Below are positions 1 through 5,215 of a stretch of DNA of 5,531 nt, in pieces. This stretch comes from Terriglobales bacterium. GTDB taxonomy: Bacteria > Acidobacteriota > Terriglobia > Terriglobales > Acidobacteriaceae. Under the pieces are notes generated by a model that saw only the letters and a list, made by a program, of their open reading frames with translations, was not told the origin of the DNA and made no database searches. The stretch is from NCBI GenBank assembly GCA_019241735.1, contig JAFAWN010000014.1, forward strand, positions 1 through 5,531, written 5' to 3'. Both the position numbers and the translations under genes were made by a program. Positions within the stretch are counted from its first letter, which is position 1. The number at the start of each line of letters is the position of its first letter.

Positions 1-2
1 TT

Positions 3-248
3 CAAGTCTCTCCCAAGCCGCATCCGATTGGACCAGGCCGAGCGCCGGCAATTTCGGGAAATAAACCGGAGTCTCTCGACGCCCAGCTGACCCGCCTTGA
101 GCGTGAAACTGCCCGTAGCGCTGGAACAAGCATCCAGCCTGTGCCGCCGCCTGGGTCAAAGTCTGGCGTGGCCAGCAAGAGTGCGGCAACACACAGCTCG
201 CAGCCGGGCCCTGCCAGCGGCATAAAACCCGCCAACCCCCACCGTTAA
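3..248 (+). CDS. C-terminal end of an unidentified protein (5' end outside window)
   Basis: This frame is open from the left edge of the window for 81 codons and stops at TAA 246-248. The start lies outside the window. The translation begins with a basic, proline-containing stretch, then has a short charged helix-like segment (LDAQLTRLERETA, about residues 25-37), and ends in a Ser/Pro/Ala-rich tail (SIQPVPPPGSKSG and onward to NPHR). A charged heptad-like helix followed by a low-complexity tail is typical of the disordered end of a larger protein. No domain is recognisable, so no function is proposed. The other two plus frames stop within the first 95 bases. An antisense frame is also open here, but its translation has no recognisable features. 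The call rests only on openness and protein-like composition. Confidence 0.42.
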   Translation, partial: QVSPKPHPIGPGRAPAISGNKPESLDAQLTRLERETARSAGTSIQPVPPPGSKSGVASKSAATHSSQPGPASGIKPANPHR

Positions 249-411
249 GCTGTAGTTGAATTTTTGCCGGACAAGCTTCGGGATCACCGCGCCGTTCAGC
301 CCCCGTGTGTAATATGTGCCAGCCTTAGCAGGCATGCAGAGCAATTTTGACCTAAGTACTCGTGGTAAAGGCCAGCCTGCCATCACGATTATATTTTCGG
401 GCTGGGGTCTT

Positions 412-447
412 GCCGCCGATATGCCGGCACAAGCCGCGGCATGCGGC
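412..447. repeat. GC-rich imperfect hairpin
   Basis: The inner arms ATGCCG (421-426) and CGGCAT (437-442) pair around a 10-base loop. The outer arms GCCGC (412-416) and GCGGC (443-447) extend the stem, with a 4-base bulge on the 5' side (417-420). No T-run follows on either strand, so it does not look like an intrinsic terminator. Its role is unknown; in GC-rich intergenic DNA it may be incidental. Confidence 0.4.
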
Positions 448-484
448 GCTCGATGACGGTGACGTTTCCCTTAAGCCGGCAGGA

Positions 485-503
485 ACCTGCAATCAGGTCT
501 TTT
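485..503 (+). terminator. weak terminator-like hairpin
   Basis: ACCTG (485-489) and CAGGT (494-498) form a 5-bp stem around the loop CAAT, followed by C and TTTT (500-503). The stem is short and sits about 240 bases beyond the stop of the upstream partial gene, so it is at best a weak terminator. Confidence 0.2.
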
Positions 504-659
504 ATGTAGTTTGACGAACTTAGCACTCTTAGGCCATATGGCGTGGAACGCAAACGAGTTCCTTGGTTTGCCAGGTTAGATTCCTTCATTGCCGAAGTTT
601 GCGCTGCACATCACTTGTGGAAATTCGTTGGTCTTTTTCCTGTGAAAACCCGTAGCCCG

Positions 660-674
660 TGGCAATGGATGTGC
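660..674 (+). promoter_or_regulatory. possible sigma54 (-24/-12) promoter
   Basis: TGGCA at 660-664 resembles the -24 element and TGC at 672-674 the -12 element, with GG and GC exactly ten bases apart as sigma54 requires. The -12 element reads GTGC rather than TTGC. It lies 137 bases upstream of the LuxR-type start at 812. This pattern arises by chance fairly often, so the call is weak. Confidence 0.2.
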
Positions 675-802
675 TATGAGTTTTGGAAGAGCTTATACCA
701 GAGCATTGGCGACTTTGGTACTTATTGGATCTGAAAGCAGCCTCAAAACAAAATCAAATAAACGGATATTGCCCCGGCGGGTTGGCGTGGTTCATCCGGG
801 AT

Positions 803-806
803 GGAG
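803..806 (+). promoter_or_regulatory. ribosome binding site setting the ATG 812 start
   Basis: GGAG lies five bases before ATG 812. This favours 812 over the in-frame TTG at 683, which would add 43 residues unlike any GerE-family N-terminus and has no comparable site. Confidence 0.55.
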
Positions 807-811
807 TTTGC

Positions 812-1333
812 ATGAGGGACAGGTCATTTCCACTGGCCCCGCGCGAGCAGCAGGTGGCCGAATTGCTGCTTCAGGGGTGCGATAACGCGGAAATTGGGAA
901 AGAATTAAAAATGGCGCGCCGGACGGTGAAAGCGCACTTTAACCGGCTTTTTTTGAGATTTGGGATCACCAATGGAATCAAGCGGGTAAAGCTCGCAACC
1001 CTTTTATATCGGAGGCAGTTATGTTTGGAGGGAGCCGCTACGGAAAACGAAAGCCCAGTCAGCGCGAGCACCGCGTCATTGAGCTCGTCGCCCAGGGACT
1101 CAAGAACCGCGAAGTCGCCGACGCCATCGGAACCACCGAGCACGTCGTCAAGAATTACCTCCGCGACATCTACGACAAACTCGGCCTCTGGAACCGCGTC
1201 GAGCTCGCCCTCTGGTACGAAGCGAGGAGACACGAAAGCCCGTCCCACGCCTGAGATGCTGGAAAGTTGGGAGCGGCAGATTCTCAATTTAAAGCAAGGG
1301 TCGGACCGGTTGGTGCACGCCCGGGAACATTGA
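812..1333 (+). CDS. stand-alone LuxR/GerE-type HTH protein with a long overlapping tail
   Basis: From ATG 812 the product has 173 residues. Residues about 7-69 form a GerE (LuxR C-terminal) DNA-binding domain: LAPREQQVAELLLQG opens it, NAEIGKEL is the first HTH helix, and RRTVKAHFNRLF the recognition helix. No receiver, PAS or autoinducer-binding domain precedes it, so it is a bare DNA-binding module of unknown input, probably a cytoplasmic transcription factor. Codons before 1020 are mixed in third-base use. From about residue 79 the frame runs through the nested gene at 1021-1254 and gives a Ser/Thr/Pro-rich, low-complexity sequence of the kind an off-frame reading produces. It then continues past that gene's stop into a more protein-like helix (about residues 148-173, with LESWERQILNL) and ends at TGA 1331-1333. 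The HTH part is clear. Whether the tail is made, or whether the real protein joins the nested frame by a frameshift, is open. Confidence 0.72.
   Translation: MRDRSFPLAPREQQVAELLLQGCDNAEIGKELKMARRTVKAHFNRLFLRFGITNGIKRVKLATLLYRRQLCLEGAATENESPVSASTASLSSSPRDSRTAKSPTPSEPPSTSSRITSATSTTNSASGTASSSPSGTKRGDTKARPTPEMLESWERQILNLKQGSDRLVHAREH
1011..1015 (+). promoter_or_regulatory. strong ribosome binding site of the nested LuxR-type gene
   Basis: GGAGG lies five bases before ATG 1021, inside the coding sequence of the first HTH gene. It is close to the ideal sequence and spacing, so the nested gene can be started independently or by coupling to ribosomes translating the first. Confidence 0.75.
1021..1254 (+). 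CDS. small LuxR/GerE-type HTH protein, nested in another frame of the first
   Basis: The product has 77 residues and is almost entirely a GerE DNA-binding domain. A basic N-terminus (SRYGKRK) leads into QREHRVIELVAQGLKNREVA, the HTH (about residues 29-50, with TTEHVVKNYLRDIYDKLG) and a last helix ending WYEARR. No sensing domain is present. Most codons end in C or G, unlike the first HTH gene before 1020, so this frame is clearly the one under coding selection in this segment. The ATG lies in the -1 frame relative to the first gene and has a strong GGAGG. The two HTH domains share the GerE pattern but differ at many positions, so they are diverged paralogues that may act as partners. An alternative is that the two are halves of one tandem-HTH protein split by, or joined through, a frameshift near 1042-1055. 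Confidence 0.85.
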   Translation: MFGGSRYGKRKPSQREHRVIELVAQGLKNREVADAIGTTEHVVKNYLRDIYDKLGLWNRVELALWYEARRHESPSHA

Positions 1334-1400
1334 CGTTAGGGCGTGTGGTCTGGATCTCCAGCAGATCTCGCTTCGGCTGATCTCGAATCGCTCACACAAG

Positions 1401-1430
1401 AAAGGGGTGAAGCTTTGGCTTCACCCTTTT
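1401..1430. terminator. intrinsic terminator between convergent genes, probably bidirectional
   Basis: A 13-bp stem (1401-1413 with 1418-1430, one G-T pair) closes a 4-base loop TTTG; the core arms are GGGTGAAGC and GCTTCACCC. On the plus strand it ends in TTTTAATTT and follows the LuxR-type stop by 67 bases. On the minus strand it lies 80 bases beyond the ndk stop and is followed by a weaker T-rich run. It is best read as a shared terminator that keeps the two convergent units apart. Confidence 0.85.
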
Positions 1431-1510
1431 AATTTCGTGGCCGAATTAATTCCCTGGCTGAGCTTTGTTGTCCGATTCTGATAGCCGTGACCGCGCGCTC
1501 CCGCCAAGAG

Positions 1511-1936
1511 TCACTGCGCCAATTCATAGCCGGCGAAAAAGTAACTTAATTCAAACCGCGCGGTATCATCGCCGTCGGAGCCATGAATAGCATTGTGCTC
1601 AATGTTGGTGGCCCACTTTTTGCGGATTGTGCCTTCTTCCGCCTGGGCGGGATTGGTTGCGCCCATTAATTTTCGCAGATCGGCAATCGCGTTTTCCTTT
1701 TCGAGCGCCAGCACCACAATAGGCCCGCTCGACATGAAACCAGTCAGCGAATCGAAGAACGATTTGCCCGCATGGACAGCATAAAACTGTTCCGCCTGAT
1801 GCTTGGAAATTTCCAGCATCTTCAAACACAGAATGTGAAAACCATTCTTTTCAAACTGCTCAATAATGTCGCCAATCGCATTCTTGCGGACCGCGTCCGG
1901 CTTGATGATGGTAAAAGTGCGTTGCAAAGTCTTCAT
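1511..1936 (-). CDS. ndk: nucleoside diphosphate kinase
   Basis: This enzyme moves the gamma phosphate of ATP to other nucleoside diphosphates through a phosphohistidine, in the cytoplasm. The 141-residue length fits the family. TFTIIKPDAV (residues 7-16) holds the conserved lysine of the nucleotide site. The GATNP motif (92-96) and GTIRKKWA are present, and NAIHGSDG (115-122) contains the catalytic histidine, His118. The last position of that motif is Gly where Ser is usual; the catalytic residue is intact. It is the last gene of sucC-sucD-ndk, 59 bases after sucD. The only purine-rich site, GGAG, is 14 bases before ATG 1936, farther than usual, and an in-frame TAA two codons further upstream rules out an earlier start. 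Its place next to succinyl-CoA synthetase fits a role in passing on the phosphate made by that enzyme. Confidence 0.97.
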   Translation of the reverse strand: MKTLQRTFTIIKPDAVRKNAIGDIIEQFEKNGFHILCLKMLEISKHQAEQFYAVHAGKSFFDSLTGFMSSGPIVVLALEKENAIADLRKLMGATNPAQAEEGTIRKKWATNIEHNAIHGSDGDDTARFELSYFFAGYELAQ

Positions 1937-1995
1937 GTTTGCTTATTGTTCTCCGTTGAATGTGTACTGAGTGTTTCGATTACGTCGGCCAGGCT

Positions 1996-2880
1996 TTATG
2001 CTTTAGCGGTCATTCCGATCGCCTGCATTACCGTTTGACCGATATCGGCTGGCGATTTCGCCATACGGATTCCCGCCGCCTCCATGGCTTTGATTTTTTC
2101 CTCCGCCGTGCCCTTGCCGCCAGAGATGATCGCCCCGGCGTGGCCCATACGCCGTCCGGGAGGAGCAGTCTGCCCGGCGATAAATCCAATTACCGGCTTC
2201 TTCATTCGGGCTTTCACGTATTCTGCTGCTGTTTCTTCGGCATTACCCCCGATTTCACCGATCATCACCACGGCTTCGGTCTGCGGGTCACGATTGAACA
2301 GCTCCAAGGCATCCAGGAAGCTGGTGCCAATGATGGGATCGCCGCCAATCCCAATCGCTGTCGATTGTCCAATCTGCCGGGTGGTCAACTGATAAACCGC
2401 CTCATAGGTCAATGTTCCCGAGCGAGAAACAATCCCCACCGGGCCTTCCAGGTGAATAAGTCCGGGCATGATTCCGATCTTGCAGTGGCCGGGTGAAATT
2501 ATCCCCGGGCAGTTTGGTCCAATGAGACGGGCGCGGCGATTCTGCAAAAACTCCCAGGCGCGGACCATGTCAAGTGTGGCAATGCCCTCGGTGATGCAGA
2601 CAATCAACTCCACCTCGGCGTCCGCAGCTTCCATGATGGCGTCAGCGGCAAATGGCGGCGGGACAAAAATAACCGAAGCATCAGCGCCGGTTTTATCCAC
2701 CGCTTCCTGCACGGTGTTGAAGACCGGCCAGCCCTCATGTGTGGTACCGCCCTTGCCCGGGGTGACGCCGCCCACGATCTGCGTCCCATACTCGGCGCAG
2801 ACCTTGGCGTGAAACGTGCCTTCGCGGCCGGTCAGGCCCTGCACGATTACCCTCGTCGATTTATCTACCAGGACGCTCAT
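1996..2880 (-). CDS. sucD: succinyl-CoA synthetase (ADP/GDP-forming), alpha subunit
   Basis: This is the CoA-binding and phosphohistidine subunit of succinyl-CoA synthetase. The enzyme converts succinyl-CoA, phosphate and NDP to succinate, CoA and NTP in the TCA cycle, and works in a complex with SucC. The 294 residues match the family length. The N-terminal CoA-binding Rossmann domain shows VQGLTGREGTFH (13-24) and GGVTPGKGG (37-45). GPNCPGII lies at 121-128 and SRSGTLTYE at 152-160. The ligase domain carries GEIGG (208-212) and GRRMGHAGAII (242-252), in which His247 is the phosphorylated active-site histidine. The start at ATG 2880 aligns with the usual N-terminus; the ribosome binding site is weak (GGA). 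It follows sucC by 36 bases, and ndk comes next, so the three genes are probably one transcript. All catalytic motifs are intact. Confidence 0.98.
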   Translation of the reverse strand: MSVLVDKSTRVIVQGLTGREGTFHAKVCAEYGTQIVGGVTPGKGGTTHEGWPVFNTVQEAVDKTGADASVIFVPPPFAADAIMEAADAEVELIVCITEGIATLDMVRAWEFLQNRRARLIGPNCPGIISPGHCKIGIMPGLIHLEGPVGIVSRSGTLTYEAVYQLTTRQIGQSTAIGIGGDPIIGTSFLDALELFNRDPQTEAVVMIGEIGGNAEETAAEYVKARMKKPVIGFIAGQTAPPGRRMGHAGAIISGGKGTAEEKIKAMEAAGIRMAKSPADIGQTVMQAIGMTAKA

Positions 2881-2916
2881 TGGTTATGGTCCAGTCGTTT
2901 TGGAAAATTCGAAATC

Positions 2917-4089
2917 TTATGCACGGGCCGCCGCGACGACTTTTTCCGCTGCGTCCTTCATGGTCTCTGCGACGATGAAGTTCATTCCTGACTGCTTCAG
3001 GATTTCCCGGCCTTCCTCCACATTGGTGCCCTCGAGCCGGAGCACGATGGGAAGCTGAATCTGGGTCTTGCCGGCCGCCTCGACCACACCTTTGGCTAGG
3101 GTATCGACCCGCAGGATCCCTCCGAAGATATTGATCAGCACCGCTTTTACATTCTTGTCGCTAAGCAGGATTTCGAATGCGTGGGTGACCTGCTCGGCGT
3201 TTGCGCCACCGCCCACATCAAGAAAGTTCGCCGGCATGCCGCCGGCATACTTGATGATGTCCATCGTCGCCATGGCCAGCCCCGCGCCATTCACCATACA
3301 GCCGACGTTTCCGTCGAGCTTGATGTAATTCAGACTGTATTTCGAGGCCTCAACCTCCAACGGGTCTTCCTCCGTGACGTCGCGCAGTTCGCGCAGTTCG
3401 GGATGGCGAAACATCGCGTTGTCATCGAAATTCATCTTCGCGTCGAGCGCAAACAGGCGCCCGTCGGAGCAGGTGACAAATGGGTTGATCTCCATCAGCG
3501 AGGAGTCGGTTTCCGCAAAAGCCTTGTACAGCCCGGTCATGAACTGCACCGCCTGGTTGATCTGCTTGGGCTTCAGTCCCAATTGAAACGCCAGCTTGCG
3601 CGCCTGAAAACTTTCGAGCGCCATTCCCGGATCGAGATACTCCTTCAAAATAGCGTTGGGATCCTGCTCTGCCACTTGCTCGATCTCCATGCCGCCGGCA
3701 CGCGACGCCATGAAAACCGGGCGCGCCTCGCTGCGGTCCACGACGATTCCAAGGTAAAGTTCCTGCTCGATGGGAAGAGTTTCTTCAATCAACAACCGCC
3801 GCACCACGCGTCCTTCCGGCCCAGTTTGGTGGGTGATAAGGGTCATTCCCAGAATCTGCGACGCGATCGCGCTGGCCTCTTCTACTGATTTGGCAATTTT
3901 CACCCCGCCACCCTTGCCGCGCCCGCCAGCATGAATTTGCGCCTTGACCACGACCCCGGCAGCCCCGGCGGCGAACAGCGCCTGCGCTGCCGCCTTCGCC
4001 TGCTCCGCGTTCTCCGCCATCTCGCCACGCGGAACCGCGACGCCATATTTTTTTAGAATGCCTTTGGCCTGGTACTCGTGAATTTTCAT
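2917..4089 (-). CDS. sucC: succinyl-CoA synthetase (ADP/GDP-forming), beta subunit
   Basis: This is the nucleotide-binding subunit of the TCA-cycle succinyl-CoA synthetase, partner of the SucD encoded next. The 390 residues are very close to the E. coli SucC length. MKIHEYQAK is the typical N-terminus. The ATP-grasp domain shows KAQIHAGGRGKGGGVK (49-64), the metal-binding segment MEINPF (199-204) and DAKMNFDDNA (216-225). The C-terminal ligase domain shows VNGAGLAMATMD (266-277), NFLDVGGGA (288-296) and NIFGGI (320-325). The sequence does not by itself settle whether ADP or GDP is preferred. ATG 4089 has no clear Shine-Dalgarno sequence (CGATCCTT precedes it). It is the first gene of the operon and lies about 75 bases below a good sigma70-like -10 box. 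The long open frames opposite this gene and sucD are shadows. Confidence 0.98.
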   Translation of the reverse strand: MKIHEYQAKGILKKYGVAVPRGEMAENAEQAKAAAQALFAAGAAGVVVKAQIHAGGRGKGGGVKIAKSVEEASAIASQILGMTLITHQTGPEGRVVRRLLIEETLPIEQELYLGIVVDRSEARPVFMASRAGGMEIEQVAEQDPNAILKEYLDPGMALESFQARKLAFQLGLKPKQINQAVQFMTGLYKAFAETDSSLMEINPFVTCSDGRLFALDAKMNFDDNAMFRHPELRELRDVTEEDPLEVEASKYSLNYIKLDGNVGCMVNGAGLAMATMDIIKYAGGMPANFLDVGGGANAEQVTHAFEILLSDKNVKAVLINIFGGILRVDTLAKGVVEAAGKTQIQLPIVLRLEGTNVEEGREILKQSGMNFIVAETMKDAAEKVVAAARA

Positions 4090-4162
4090 AAGGATCGCGA
4101 TTGACGGCTATCAGCTTGGCAGGAAATAGTTGCGACTTCCGGCGTGAGCAGCAAGCTGTGAT

Positions 4163-4190
4163 TTTATAGAAGGATTGCGTAATTGAGCAA
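4163..4190 (-). promoter_or_regulatory. sigma70-like promoter of sucC-sucD-ndk
   Basis: Read on the minus strand, TTGCTC (4190-4185) and TATAAA (4168-4163) are 16 bases apart. The -10 box matches the consensus at five of six positions; the -35 box matches only in TTG. The start of transcription would be near 4155, leaving an untranslated leader of about 65 bases before sucC. Confidence 0.5.
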
Positions 4191-4238
4191 CCAACAACCG
4201 CAATTGGGAAGAAGGAGTCAGTTATCTTTGGTGGCTTC

Positions 4239-4257
4239 GCGTCGGTGCGGCCGACGC
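4239..4257 (-). terminator. stem-loop directly after the small CxxC gene
   Basis: GCGTCGG (4239-4245) and CCGACGC (4251-4257) form a perfect 7-bp stem with a 5-base loop, one base past the stop codon of the gene at 4259-4441. No T-run follows on the minus strand, so it may slow or end transcription weakly, or protect the 3' end of the message, before the separate sucC promoter. Confidence 0.45.
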
Positions 4258-4258
4258 T

Positions 4259-4441
4259 TTAGCCGATATCCTTCGATGCGCATTCGTGGGCGTCGAACTG
4301 CTGTTGGAGGCTGGCTTGGGCCTCTGCGGTTTTACGGAGGGATGAAATCGGAACCTTAAATTGCTGGCTACAAAACGAGCACACGCCGACAGCCGGAGTC
4401 ATACCAAGCCACTTGACGACGCGAAGAGCTCGCTTTGCCAC
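4259..4441 (-). CDS. small conserved-looking protein with CxxC and HxC motifs (possible zinc site)
   Basis: Starting at GTG 4441, the product has 60 residues: a short basic N-terminus (AKRALRVVKWLG), then TPAVGVCSFCSQQFKVP with Cys21 and Cys24, a helical Gln/Ala-rich stretch, and FDAHEC with His52 and Cys54, ending at TAA. The C-x2-C and H-x-C pairs could bind one zinc, as in small zinc-ribbon or zinc-finger proteins. I recall similar short proteins from acidobacteria but cannot confirm a family or function. The start is uncertain. GTG 4441 has no good ribosome binding site, ATG 4402 would remove the basic N-terminus, and the fine AGGAGG at 4466-4471 serves an ATG (4457) in a different frame. 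It lies 74 bases after the membrane-protein gene on the same strand and may be cotranscribed with it. Confidence 0.65.
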   Translation of the reverse strand: MAKRALRVVKWLGMTPAVGVCSFCSQQFKVPISSLRKTAEAQASLQQQFDAHECASKDIG

Positions 4442-4465
4442 GGACTGAGTGTCCCATAGGCAGGG

Positions 4466-4471
4466 CCTCCT
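4466..4471 (-). promoter_or_regulatory. perfect Shine-Dalgarno sequence aimed at an out-of-frame ATG
   Basis: On the minus strand AGGAGG is eight bases before ATG 4457. That ATG opens a 29-codon frame that is not the CxxC frame. It is 24 bases before GTG 4441, too far for normal use there. It suggests that the true N-terminus of the CxxC protein begins at 4457 and that one base separates the frames. Confidence 0.45.
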
Positions 4472-4515
4472 CGCCAGTCTTTGATGGCCTTCAAAACATC
4501 GTAGTCGGAGATGCG

Positions 4516-5007
4516 CTAAGCGGAGAGCCGGCGAACGTTTTGGAGTCGCAACAGGAGATACGGCAGCATGGTGAAACCCAGGATAATCGAGGCGTGAACC
4601 ATACCGGCGGGATGATCAAGCGCCAGGCTCATGCTGACGTGTCCGGCCGTCCGGAGTGCTGGACGCCAGGCGTGGACCTGGGCGGCGCCTCCCATCAAGG
4701 CGATCATAGCCAACCCGGCACAGGGCCAAAACGGCTTAAGTTTTTGCCGGGCGGCGATGAATGCAACGCTCCAGCCGACGAGAACTGGCGCAACGTAGTA
4801 AAGCATCCGGCCCACACCAAAATAAACAATCGCGAAGCCGTCATCGTTCAGGGGGACGAAAGGCGTAATAGTTCCCGGAAGAAACAATCTCCAGCCGGAC
4901 CACAGAATTAGACATGCAACGAAGTACGCTCCAGCCAAAAGAAAAAGTGGCGCAAGGCCGAAGGCCGCCCATGGCGCGCGGACAACGAAAGACTCTAACT
5001 GTGACAT
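4516..5007 (-). CDS. uncharacterised membrane protein with about four transmembrane helices
   Basis: From ATG 5007 the product has 163 residues. An N-terminal amphipathic segment (SQLESFVVRAPW) is followed by hydrophobic stretches near residues 18-39, 66-87, 94-113 and 137-155, so a polytopic inner-membrane protein is likely. The loop between the first two helices holds PFVPLNDDGFA. Several histidines lie in or near the last two helices and the loop between them (QVHAW, GHVSM, LDHPAG, MVHAS), which could bind a metal or haem, but no known motif is clear. An in-frame ATG nine codons earlier (5034) is possible; neither start has a clear ribosome binding site. The gene diverges from trpD across a 208-base gap. 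I do not recognise the family and propose no function. Confidence 0.7.
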   Translation of the reverse strand: MSQLESFVVRAPWAAFGLAPLFLLAGAYFVACLILWSGWRLFLPGTITPFVPLNDDGFAIVYFGVGRMLYYVAPVLVGWSVAFIAARQKLKPFWPCAGLAMIALMGGAAQVHAWRPALRTAGHVSMSLALDHPAGMVHASIILGFTMLPYLLLRLQNVRRLSA

Positions 5008-5014
5008 CGCAGCT

Positions 5015-5080
5015 TTATGTATGCAAATACGCATCGTGGATTAAATATGCTGGATTTTCGAATCTTGCCATTATGTATGC
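5015..5080. repeat. 10-bp direct repeat TTATGTATGC in the divergent gap
   Basis: TTATGTATGC occurs at 5015-5024 and again at 5071-5080, with starts 56 bases apart, in the gap between the membrane-protein gene and trpD. Two identical 10-mers in about 200 bases could be operator half-sites or chance. Confidence 0.4.
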
Positions 5081-5109
5081 GGTGTCCGCAAGCCCCACCG
5101 CTTCGGGCT
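5079..5109 (+). other. possible pseudoknot-like fold in the trpD leader
   Basis: GCGGTG (5079-5084) can pair with CACCGC (5096-5101). AGCCC inside that loop (5091-5095) can pair with GGGCT (5105-5109). The two stems cross, giving either an H-type pseudoknot or two alternative hairpins. The last connecting loop is only three bases (5102-5104), which is tight for a 6-bp stem, so alternative folds may be more likely. It matches no riboswitch class I know. Confidence 0.25.
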
Positions 5110-5186
5110 ACAAAGCTTTGGACTAGCAAAACGAAAAGCTCTTACACCTTCACACCGCACGCCCGCGCTGAGCTGACCGGAAAGCG

Positions 5187-5210
5187 TTCCCGTACAATTC
5201 TGTGCGGGAG
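5187..5210 (+). promoter_or_regulatory. hairpin enclosing the trpD ribosome binding site
   Basis: TTCCCGTACA (5187-5196) pairs with TGTGCGGGAG (5201-5210), two G-T pairs included, around the 4-base loop ATTC. The 3' arm contains GGGAG (5206-5210), the only Shine-Dalgarno-like sequence for GTG 5216, at five bases spacing. When folded, the site would be hidden, so trpD translation may depend on opening this stem by a protein, ligand or upstream ribosome. Confidence 0.6.
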
Positions 5211-5215
5211 AGTCC

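Larger units (their letters stand above)
249..811. other. 563-base stretch without a convincing gene
   Basis: Short frames exist on both strands here, but none combines a plausible start, a ribosome binding site and protein-like composition. The frame of the downstream LuxR-type gene is open upstream to a TTG at 683, but that start has no clear ribosome binding site. What can be seen is a GC-rich imperfect hairpin (412-447), a weak terminator-like hairpin followed by four T (485-503), a TTGACG box at 511 without a good -10 partner, a sigma54-like pair of elements (660-674), and an A-rich stretch around 746-763 just before the LuxR-type gene. It is probably the regulatory upstream region of that gene plus degraded sequence. 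Confidence 0.5.

Noticed and set aside
543..734. 63-codon plus-strand frame starting at GTG 543
   Set aside because: No ribosome binding site, no recognisable domain, and the composition is not convincing.
683..811. Upstream extension of the first LuxR-type gene to TTG 683
   Set aside because: No ribosome binding site at 683, while ATG 812 has GGAG at five bases and gives the normal GerE N-terminus.
871..1287. 138-codon minus-strand frame across the LuxR-type pair
   Set aside because: It is antisense to two clear GerE domains and shows no recognisable features.
1340..1390. Repeated GATCTC/AGATC motifs after the LuxR-type stop
   Set aside because: Only a 5-bp inverted pair with mismatches inside; the real terminator just downstream explains the region better.
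3384..3405. Tandem GCGCAGTTC repeat inside sucC
   Set aside because: It encodes the ELREL stretch of SucC and keeps the frame; ordinary coding repetition.
1960..3888. Long plus-strand frames (178 and 235 codons) opposite sucD and sucC
   Set aside because: They lie antisense to unmistakable sucD and sucC, have composition expected of a complementary reading, and show no domain of their own.
4402..4515. Open reading after the membrane-protein TAG (SDYDVLKAIKDWRGG and onward, about 38 codons)
   Set aside because: It looks fairly protein-like, but it follows a stop, has no ATG, GTG or TTG start with a ribosome binding site, and runs into the CxxC gene in another frame. It may be a relic; too little to call a gene.
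5035..5215. T-box, TRAP or Trp-rich leader-peptide attenuator before trpD
   Set aside because: No T-box sequence, no series of GAG/TAG repeats, no leader peptide with adjacent Trp codons and no T-run terminator.
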